This document shows, one piece after another, positions 55,831 to 64,000 of a stretch of DNA of 64,000 bases. The notes under the pieces were generated by a model. It made no database searches, was not told the origin of the DNA, and was given only the letters and a program-made list of their open reading frames with translations. Positions within the stretch are counted from its first letter, which is position 1. Every line of letters begins with the position of its first letter. This stretch comes from Forficula auricularia (taxonomy: Eukaryota; Arthropoda; Insecta; Dermaptera; Forficulidae). Both the position numbers and the translations under genes were made by a program. Where the stretch lies: assembly GCA_024734495.1 (NCBI GenBank), contig JALMQS010000030.1:10208378-10272377 (forward strand), in the 5' to 3' direction.

Positions 55831-56810
55831 TAACCGACTTCAAAAAGGAGGAGGTTCTCAATTCGACTGATTTTTTTTGGTCTGTGTTACCTGATATCTT
55901 CGCCAATTGTTAACCGATTTTGATTATTTTTTTTGCATTGGGTTCAGTCTACTTTCCGATTGGTCCCGTTTTTTTTTCATTGGTATTGGACCTTTTTTGC
56001 TATGTTTATTCAGGCATGACTTCTTTGTTTATAAACCGATTTCGATGATTCTTTTTTTATTGGAAAGAGGGTACCTTAGGGGTGGTCCCATATTAATTTG
56101 GTCAAGTTCTGATGATATGATCAATGACAAATTAACGTAAATTTCCAATTCTTATGAGCAAATAATCGAAATTATAATAAATAAAATATTTTATATAAAA
56201 AAATCAATCTTAAAACGTTCATTTAAAACCCGCAAACGTTTCTAGAGAATTTCTATATTTATGAATTTAATTTTATTATCATTTTCTGATTCATTCGCCT
56301 GACGCTTTCTTACGAGATGCATGCATGGTATTTTATTAAGTCACTATTAATAACATCACTAAAAAGAAAAAGAAAAAATAATTTTTATAAAAAAAATAAC
56401 AACCGACTTCAAAAAAATTAAATGCAACAAATAAAATAATAAGAACTCAAAAATAAAATAAAATGCACTAAAAGTATAAAATAATTATCTAATTTAGTTA
56501 CAACTAAACGATGAAATATTTACATGAAATCACTTTTTGAAGTCGGTGCTAAACAAACTGTATATATAAGCGAGCGTACCCGCCAATCGTGCTAAGTAAG
56601 ATCCGTCGAGTTTGATTCATAAAATGTGTATGTTTGGCAACCGACTTCAAAAAGTGATTTCATGTTAATATTTCATCGTTTAGTTGTAACTAAATTAGAT
56701 AATTATTTTATACTTTTAGTGCATTTTATTTTATTTTTGAGTTCTTATTATTTTATTTGTTGCATTTAATTTTTTTGAAGTCGGTTTTATTTTTTTTATA
56801 AAAATTATTA
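55831..56810. mobile_element. Partial copy of the large foldback
   Basis: Matches the left arm of 38653-41414 (AACCGACTTCAAAAAGGAGG, CGATTGGTCCCGTTTTTTT) and its inner foldback (GCACTAAAAGTATAAAATAA and mirror), but the right outer arm is missing. Confidence 0.65.
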
Positions 56811-57244
56811 TTAAAATATCTTTTATTTTATTATAGATCATAATTTCTTTCATCTTTCTTTTCTTACAACTTAATCAGCTTAGTCAAATTAGAAAATTAT
56901 ATAAATAAATATCCAAAACAGAGTTAGGACTATAGAAAGTGATTCCCGTCTAGAAAAATTTTTCATCACCGACCTTATATCAAAGGTTCTTCAACAAATA
57001 TATGGGAGAAACCCTGCTCTAGAGAATTGTAGGATATCCATTCCTTATCAACGACAAACAAGAACGAATTTGATATCTCAAGTATTTTGGAAGACATAAT
57101 AGTTTATCTATCACAAGTCGGTCAAGGCTTAGAAATACGGTAGCCCTGAGGTAAAAATGGAAATCAACATTGACTATCTGAGCATTGCACCTCGCAGTGG
57201 CGGATGCCCTAAGCGGTAAAATAACTGGCCCCTCAAAATTTAAT

Positions 57245-57292
57245 ACTTGAAAACGACTGCAGAATAAGTAGATCGAAACGTCGTAGTTATAT
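57245..57292 (+). ncRNA. Hammerhead-like motif, U3/A8 variant, degenerate
   Basis: UAC/GUA stem I, UUGAAAA, then GACUG..AGUAGAUC (weak stem II) and GAAACGUC. Third copy showing U at position 3 and A at position 8. Single arm only. Confidence 0.4.
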
Positions 57293-57639
57293 TGTATTAT
57301 TTATTATTATATGTTCGTGTTCAATTATAATTAATTTTGTGTGATTTAAATAAAACTTCAACCCTTAGAAAATAATAGTTAAAAAATCGAGGTGTTGTTA
57401 CTTTTCTAAAATTGAATACAAGTGTTATAAAACAATGTTTAAGAAAACATTTTAACACAATCGAGCTTTTTGGGGCTCCTTACAAGCATGGGGCCCCCCG
57501 CAGCCACTCATTCCGCTTACCCTATGATCCCCCATTGGCAGCTCGTAAACTGTAAAATAATGATTCTTAGATACAAATTGGAAATTTATAAGTTATAAAT
57601 TAATAAGTTAATGGAGACTCGTGGAAGGATCCACAGTGA

Positions 57640-57950
57640 TCAGCCAAAGTTTCCGTTTATGTATATTATTGTTGTTGTAGACTGTTGAGGTATTTCGGAA
57701 AAAAAAGTACAAATACGGATGGTAGGTATATAGTAAAAAAAACCACATTAAAAGTTTTTTACTATATACACCACAACAACATAAAAACACACAAAAAACC
57801 ACATTAAAAGTTTTTTACTATATACACCACAACAACATAAAAACACACAAAAAACCACATTAAAAGTTTTTTACTATATACCTACCATCCGTATTTGTAC
57901 TTTTTTTCCGAAATACCTCAACACTCTACAACAACAATAATAAGTTATAA
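57640..57950. repeat. Inverted repeat with inner 55-base tandem units
   Basis: GAGGTATTTCGGAAAAAAAA..GATGGTAGGTATATAGTAAA and its mirror at 57880-57940 enclose about three units containing CCACATTAAAAGTTTTTTAC and CACCACAACAACATAAAAAC. No coding. Confidence 0.6.
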
Positions 57951-57959
57951 ATTAATATT

Positions 57960-58670
57960 AAAATTATGAAAAAGTCCACAAATTCACTCATTCTCTCCTA
58001 ATTAACTGCGAACCCACCGTATGTGAGTACAACTCTCACTTGGTTTGCTTACTTATTAATTTAAGAATTTTCTCTAATTTGATCGTAAATGATTTTAACC
58101 TTTCATTTAAATCCAATTTATTTCCATATATATAAATCACATGAATAGTGTACAAGACGCACTATAATAATTAAATCGACCTCGATCTATGGTTATTTCC
58201 TATAAACTTAGCTACAAAATAATTATTAAGATCAACTCAGTTTATTACTAGGGTGAGAAAAATTTTAAATACAAAAATGTGGAACCATTTAGAATTTTTA
58301 TATGAATAAACAAATATAATATTAAAATAATAATACTTTTATTCACTTTAGATTGATTATGAGGGGGAATGGCAGACTACAAAGCATATTTAATGATCTA
58401 AAATTAATTATTATGGAAACTTTTGAAGAATGAACATATTCAGCAATTTTTATTCAAATTCAGCGCATCTCGAATTATTTCATTAGACATTAATGTAGAG
58501 TCTTTAATCCTACACATCTATATCGGACCATCGCCCGGCCGTTGTCGGATTACTGAATTTTAAATAAAAAAAACCACAAAGCCAAATCGCTCAATTTATT
58601 TATGCACCAAAATTTAATATAGCCTGACTCCGAACTTGCGTAGTGAATTCTTCATCTTAAGCTCTGGAAT
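57960..58670. other. Intron DNA, no gene seen
   Basis: No repeat or exon recognised. Confidence 0.4.
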
Positions 58671-58679
58671 GGTTCTAAC

Positions 58680-58835
58680 TGAGGGGTGAACCGCGACTTA
58701 AAATCGTGTACACCTACTTCCACTTCCACTTTCATTTCCAAGTAGAAGACAATATAATACAATAGATTATCTAATGAATTCCAAAATAATTCCAAAGACG
58801 GTGTACACCTAATTCCAATCGCGATTCACCCCTCA
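58680..58835. mobile_element. hAT-like MITE with perfect 8-base duplication
   Basis: TGAGGGGTGAACCGCGACTT to ATCGCGATTCACCCCTCA, flanked by GTTCTAAC at 58672-58679 and 58836-58843. This is the cleanest copy and defines the family: TIR TGAGGGGTGAACCGCG, 8-base duplication, no transposase. Confidence 0.88.
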
Positions 58836-58844
58836 GTTCTAACT

Positions 58845-59680
58845 AATGAGTTGAAATTTTGCACCTACTGTTTGTATGTAATAAACTGCGCATATATGTC
58901 AAGCTCAAACCATTCACTGGCAAAAAATTGTCAAATCTTTAAAACTTCTGGATAGTGTACCGAGTTTTAAAAAAGTTTTCTCTTTTACTCCAAATTAATT
59001 TTAAATTTACGTTTCAAAGTTGAGAGATTTTAGAGCAATATCAAGCACTAATTTATACAAACAAAATATCAACACTATCCGAATGTCTACTCTAAAGTAC
59101 AAATAATGCACTTGGTTAATAGGTTAGTTTATCTTAGCTATTAATCACAGTAGTGACTTTTCACTGACTACACGTGAGATAAACTTATCTAGTGACTGAT
59201 ATTAGTGTACTTTGTTCTGTATATATCAATGTCTCTTTTTTGCGTACATTGACTATGTGTAATAAGAAAATTTCATGTACCTAGTGAGCTGCCAAATGTC
59301 TGGATCAAACTTGAATATGATTGGGCTGCAGAATTTTCTTCTCTATTTATTCCTGATACCTCTCAGCATTTGTTTTTGATTCTATGCTTTAAAAAGTTAG
59401 GTTTATATGTAAACATTCTAATTTATTTATCCGTATTTATTCAGATAAATAATTGAATTATCAATTATTTAATTAATAATTTACAAATAAAATATAAGTA
59501 CCTGGAGCGATGTCGGTACCTTTGTGCTTCAGTTAAAAGCATTATATTTTATTTTTAATTTAAAATTCTTGTAAAAAGGTCGATTTTTGGATGCAGAATT
59601 AAATTTGTTTGCGAGGAATCTACGCGGAAGAGAAGTGAAACTTTTTCTATTGATATTTGTACTTTCTATTAAATGGGTAG
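58845..59680. other. Intron DNA, no gene seen
   Basis: A block near 59130-59195 has ACTAGATAAGTTTATCTC-like inverted words (GTTTATCTTAGC / GAGATAAACTTATC). No exon. Confidence 0.35.
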
Positions 59681-59687
59681 AGAGGCG

Positions 59688-60150
59688 ACTGTGGGTCAGT
59701 GGCTAGGAGTGTTGGGTCGTTGACTCGAAGACCGCTGGTTCGAGACCGAGTCTCGGCAGATAGATAATCTTCAGTCGCCTCCTGTCTGGAAAGTGAATGG
59801 CAACCTACACGAGAAGTATGACTGCCTAGTAACCTCTCCAAATTAGCCGTTCGGAACCGGCGTTAAAAAGTAGGTCCCATATATCTGTGTAAAACAACTA
59901 AACACACTCAGCATAGGTATATGTGGAGAGGAGCCGACACCCGTTTCGGGTATGGCATTCGAAGAAGAATGGGTGGAGGTCGACAAATTTTAATACTCCA
60001 TCCGGATTCGTGGAATTCAGAGTTAGGTGAAGAGGAGAGTGTCCAGAGGACATGTATAGGGCTAGCGGGGTGAATGATGATCGGAGGTGGGTCTAGGGAG
60101 ATGGATAGGGTCAGTGAGTGATGGGTATTAGAAGAGGCTAGCAAGAGACC
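59688..60150 (+). mobile_element. tRNA-derived SINE-like element, second family
   Basis: Head with A box GTCAGTGGCTAGGAGTG and B box GGTTCGAGACC (59737-59747), followed by a G/C-richer body (CTTCAGTCGCCTCCTGTCTG, CTAGTAACCTCTCCAAATTA, GAGGAGCCGACACCCG). Different from the 25-kb SINE. The 3' border and duplication were not found. Confidence 0.55.
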
Positions 60151-60199
60151 CGCCGTACTCGGTACGTTTCACACTTTATCGTCGGAGTAAAAACGAGCA

Positions 60200-60478
<279 letters not shown>

Positions 60479-60797
60479 CCCATTTTAATAGGATTATTGA
60501 CAATATGAGAATCTGAAGTGAATTCACTCATATTCTATAGAATTGTTATAGTAATCAGCAATTCGTGTGTGAAAAATGTGAAGAAAATTGGCTTATTAGA
60601 AGTGGATAAAAAGTAATTTCAAGATTTTACCCTAGCAAACAAAAAAAGCCAGTAAATCAGCCTAAATAAAATAGCGTAACAAGTAATATATAAACTGGAG
60701 TTCTGAATATTTTCTTTTTCAAAATAACTTATTATATTTATACCACGAAATAAATTTAAAAATAATTTAAAGAACTTAACTTTAAAGAGTGTACTTA

Positions 60798-61382
60798 TAT
60801 AGGGTGACCACGAGAAACATTTACGTTTTAGAAATAAAAAAACAATATTAATTTTTCAAGACACTATTTATTTAACTTTAAGTTACATAGTTATGGTTAT
60901 ACGCCATTTACTTTACGTAGATAAAGGTGATGTCAGGAAGGTGACGTCCTTCTTCCAGAGGCAATTTTCTATTCTGTCCAGGAAGCTCCTCCACGGGCCC
61001 TGACAGGTCACCTGATTTCAAGATTTGGAGATGTGCACTGCTCTCGATCTCCGGACCTTAACATGTGCGATTTTTATTGTGGGGACATTTGAAAGAGCAA
61101 GTTTATCGACATAAGCCCCGTACTTTAGATGACTTGGCAGCGGCAGATATGCACGGAGGTGGCGTTGATCACTGAGGATACATGAACGAGTGTGGAGGAG
61201 CTTCCTGACAGAATGAGAGAATTACCTCAGGGGAAGGACGTCACCTTTCTGACATCATTTTCTCACGTAAAGTAAATGGCGTATAACCACAACTATGTAA
61301 CTTAAGCTAAATAAATAGTATCTTGCAAAATTGTTATTGTTTTTTGTTTAAAACGTAATTGTTTCTCGTGGTCACCTTATAC
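60798..61382 (+). mobile_element. DDE (Tc1/mariner-like) transposon remnant
   Basis: Ends TATAGGGTGACCACGAGAAA and, reversed, TATAAGGTGACCACGAGAAA. Inside, RSPDLNMCDFY and, in another frame, KEQVYRHKPRTLDDLAAAD, the SPDL-x-x-CDF..LK-x-V-Y tail of mariner-type transposases. About 590 bases, with frameshifts. Long inner inverted segments (GATGTCAGGAAGGTGACGTC and mirror) extend the TIR. Confidence 0.7.
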
Positions 61383-61516
61383 TTCATAAAATTAATCATT
61401 TAAAATTACAATCAAAAGAGAAAATTTTAAAAATTAATCTAATTAAATTAATCTAATTAAAAAAAATTGTAAGATTATTATTAATTAATTAAAAATATTT
61501 AATACTTTTTTTGGTA

Positions 61517-61685
61517 CAATTGAAATGCTTGGTCCTTCAAAACGAGTACTCTCCACAGTGGTCTCCCAATATTTCTTCACAGTTGGCTATTTACTTAATT
61601 TATTATTCGCATATTTCATTACCGATTGGCGTGTACTTCAATTTGCCATATCCATGCCGGGAATCATTTTCTTTACTTATTGGTG
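61517..61685 (+). CDS. SLC22 transporter-like gene, exon D (membrane segments 5-6)
   Basis: Frame IEMLGPSKRVLSTVV, SQYFFTVGYLLNLLFAYFI, TDWRVLQFAISMPG and IIFFTYW, donor TGGTG|GTAAGT, phase 2 out. E-x-x-G-P-x-x-R, A-Y-F-I-x-D-W-R and Y-W-W are SLC22 hallmarks. The expected acceptor AG is missing here (TTTGGTA before CAATTG), while the inverted copy at 62960-63130 has TTTTTTTTAG|CAATTG. With that acceptor, phase 1 from exon C gives an Ala codon. The missing AG is probably a sequence error near the gap. Confidence 0.88.
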
Positions 61686-62337
61686 GTAAGTATTCATAAT
61701 AGGTAGTTCATTAACCTTAGGAATCTTCTCCATAAATAGACTAAATTCCAATGAAACCAAAAATAACTAAACAGTCCTTCAATGTTTATTTTTATGTCAA
61801 AGTAGCTAACATGTCTTTAATTTATTTCTTTAAACATCTTTAAAATTAATTAATAGTATAAACAAATTATAATAATTAAGATATGTAGGTATGTCTTAAT
61901 AAGACAAAAAATTAAAACAATAAGTTCATAATATAAATTAGATTTAATTTTTCATTAAAAATACCAAGTCGAGCGACTGCCGTGTCAGTCAAGGTAGGTT
62001 TTTCAAAATTTCTCAATTTATTTTTGTTTATTCGAGCTTAGAAATATCTGAAATGTGAAGAAAATTATTTGTCAGTTTTCTTATCTAACATAATCCCAAA
62101 ACACAAAGTCGTAGAAAGTTCGTTTTGGGACCGAAACGTTTGCATTTTGATTGATGAGATCAGATTATATTTTGGGAAAAGTCTTAGAAAGTTCGTTTTA
62201 AGGCCAAAATGTTTGAATTAAATTTCTGGGGACTTGATTGTTAAGTTCAAAACTTCCAGTTTAACAATACTGAAAATCATATATTTAATCAGTATATGGA
62301 ATTCTTAAATATACATGTGAATCGAACGAAGTATTAC

Positions 62338-62437
62338 NNNNNNNNNNNNNNNNNNNNNNNNNNNNNNNNNNNNNNNNNNNNNNNNNNNNNNNNNNNNNNN
62401 NNNNNNNNNNNNNNNNNNNNNNNNNNNNNNNNNNNNN
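62338..62437. other. Assembly gap of 100 N
   Basis: Exactly 100 N, the usual placeholder for a gap of unknown size. Inverted copies of the same sequence lie on both sides, with 62196-62337 present only on the left. Confidence 0.95.
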
Positions 62438-62959
62438 TCTGAAGCTTTTTTCCCAAAATCTAATCTGATCTCATCAATCAAAATGCAAACGTTTCGGTCC
62501 CAAAACGAACTTTCTACGACTTTGTGTTTTGGGATTATGTTAGATAAGAAAACTGACAAATAATTTTCTTCACATTTCAGATATTTCTAAGCTCGAATAA
62601 ACAAAAATAAAATTGAGAAATTTTGAGAAAATCCTACTCTCTGGACGGCGCGGCGGTCGCTCGACTTGGAGTAATTTTTTAATGAAAAAATTAAATCTAA
62701 TTTTATATTATGAACTTATTGTTTTAATTTTTTTGTCTTATTGTAAGACGTACCTACATATCTTAATTACTATGATTTGTTTATACTATTAACTAATTGT
62801 TAAAGATGTTTCACAAAGCTAAATTAAAGGCCTGTCAGCTACTTTGACATAAAAATAGACATTGAAGGACTGTTTTAGTTATTTTCGTGTCATTGGAATT
62901 TAGTCTATTTATGGAGAAAGATTCTCAGGATTAATGAACTACCTATTGTGAATACCTGC

Positions 62960-63130
62960 CACCAATAAGTAAAGAAAAGCGATTCCGCGGCATGGATATG
63001 GCAAATTGAAGTACACGCTAATCGGTAATGAAATATGCGAATAATAAATTAAGTAAATAGTCAACTGTGAAGAAATATTGGGAGACCACTGTGGAGAGTA
63101 CTCGTTTTGAAGGACCAAGCATTTCAATTG
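62960..63130 (-). pseudogene. Inverted second copy of transporter exon D
   Basis: Same protein as 61517-61685 until MP, where CCGCGGAATCGCTTTT replaces CCGGGAATCATTTT and shifts the frame by two bases. The acceptor TTTAG is good, but the donor position reads GGTGGCAGGT. It is on the wrong strand for the gene. Confidence 0.75.
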
Positions 63131-63264
63131 CTAAAAAAAATATTAAATATTTTTAATTAATTAATAATAATCTTACAATTTTTTTTAATTAGATTAATTT
63201 AATTAGATTAATTTTTAAAATTTTCTCTTTGGATTTGTAATTTTAAATGATTAATTTTATGAAG

Positions 63265-63868
63265 TATAAGGTGACCACGAGAAACAATTACGTTTTAGAA
63301 ATAAAAAACAATATTAATTTTTCAAGATACTATTTATTTAGCTTAAGTTCACATAGTTTGTGGTTATACGCCATTTACTTTTACGTAGAGAAAATGATGT
63401 CAGGAAAGGTGACGTCCTGCCCCTGAGGCAATTTTCTCATTCTGTCAGGGAAGCTCCTCCACACTCGTTGAGTGTATCCTCAGTGATCAACGCCACCTCC
63501 GTTGCGTATCTGCCGCTTCCAAGTCATCTAAAGTACGGGGCTTATGTCGATAAACTTGCTCGTTCAAATGCTCCCACGAATAAAAATCACACATGTTAAG
63601 GTCCGGAGATCGAGGAGGCAGTGCACATCTCCAAATCTTGAAAATCCGTGTGACCTGTACATGGGCCCGATGGAGGAGCTTCCTGGACAGAATAGAAAAT
63701 TGCCTCAGGGAAGAAGGACGTCACCTTCCTGACATCATTTTATCTACGTAAAGTAAATGGCGTATAACCATAACTATGTAACTTAAAGTTAAATAAATAG
63801 TGTGCTTGAAAAATTAATATTGTTTTTTTATTTCTAAACGTAAATGTTTCTCAGTGGTCACCTATATA
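63265..63868 (-). mobile_element. Inverted second copy of the DDE element
   Basis: Same ends and internal text as 60798-61382. Minus strand keeps a longer frame: RSPDLNMCDFYSWEHLNEQ then VYRHKPRTLDDLEAAD in one frame, so the frameshift of the left copy is not shared. Confidence 0.7.
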
Positions 63869-64000
63869 AGTACACTCTTTAAAGTTAAGTTCTTTAAATT
63901 ATTTTTAAATTTATTTCGTGGTATAAATATAACTAAGTTATTTTGAAAAAGAAAATATTCAGAACTCCGAGTTTATATATTTACTTGTTACGCTATTTAT

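Larger units (their letters stand above)
60665..62195. repeat. Left arm of a ≥1.5-kb inverted duplication at the N gap
   Basis: ATAGCGTAACAAGTA..(60670) recurs inverted at the window's last bases, and the match runs inward to about 62195, on the other side of the gap to 62438. Arms differ by scattered short indels. See 62338-62437. Confidence 0.85.
62438..64000. repeat. Right arm of the inverted duplication
   Basis: Reverse complement of 60665-62195, still matching at the window end. It contains second copies of transporter exon D and of the DDE element. Probably a scaffolding or haplotype artefact. Confidence 0.85.

Noticed and set aside
59688..59760. A functional tRNA gene at the GGTTCGAGACC box
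   Set aside because: Acceptor and anticodon stems do not form. The body continues as a SINE.
62960..63130. A second, paralogous transporter gene on the minus strand
   Set aside because: Flanking non-coding DNA is also duplicated over more than 1.5 kb around an N gap, and the copy has a frameshift. Assembly artefact is simpler.

Overview
This is a eukaryotic nuclear window, very probably from an insect: about 70% A+T, small exons with GT-AG introns, and dense transposon debris. The order cannot be fixed from the sequence. Three host genes are recognisable. On the minus strand lie the last two exons of a mitochondrial transcription factor A (TFAM-like) gene (12606-12964), followed about 380 bases downstream by seven or eight exons of a Gasz/ASZ1-like ankyrin gene (12224 down to about 4466 or 4079). 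On the plus strand, four exons of an SLC22 organic cation/carnitine-type transporter (25.5, 29.8, 45.9 and 61.5 kb) are spread over more than 36 kb of repeat-filled introns. The gene continues beyond the window. A C2H2 zinc-finger fragment (60.2-60.5 kb) carries a one-base frameshift.

Most of the rest is mobile DNA: LINE 3' fragments, two full SINE copies with target duplications, a Tc1-type element, a DDE (mariner-like) remnant, five copies of a hAT-like MITE with 8-base duplications, TTAA-flanked elements, Helitron-like 3' ends, large foldback elements, a satellite of about 115 bases, and at least six copies of a medium repeat starting ACTTTACCATACAGGG.

The most unusual signal is a set of about 20 small hammerhead-ribozyme-like motifs. 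Thirteen have an intact CUGANGA/GAAA core. They belong to several unrelated repeat families, nearly all of them inverted-repeat (foldback) elements. Their stem II sequences differ completely yet still pair. A self-complementary segment occupies the stem III position in nearly all of them, as in the small dimer-forming hammerheads known from Penelope-like retroelements. One unpaired base between the core and stem II recurs in every family, and one family has a paired U3/A8 replacement for C3/G8.

Caution on assembly: a 100-N gap at 62338-62437 is flanked by inverted copies of the same DNA of at least 1.5 kb, including the fourth transporter exon. The stretch 52.26-53.3 kb looks like poorly polished consensus. 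Some frameshifts reported here may be sequence errors.
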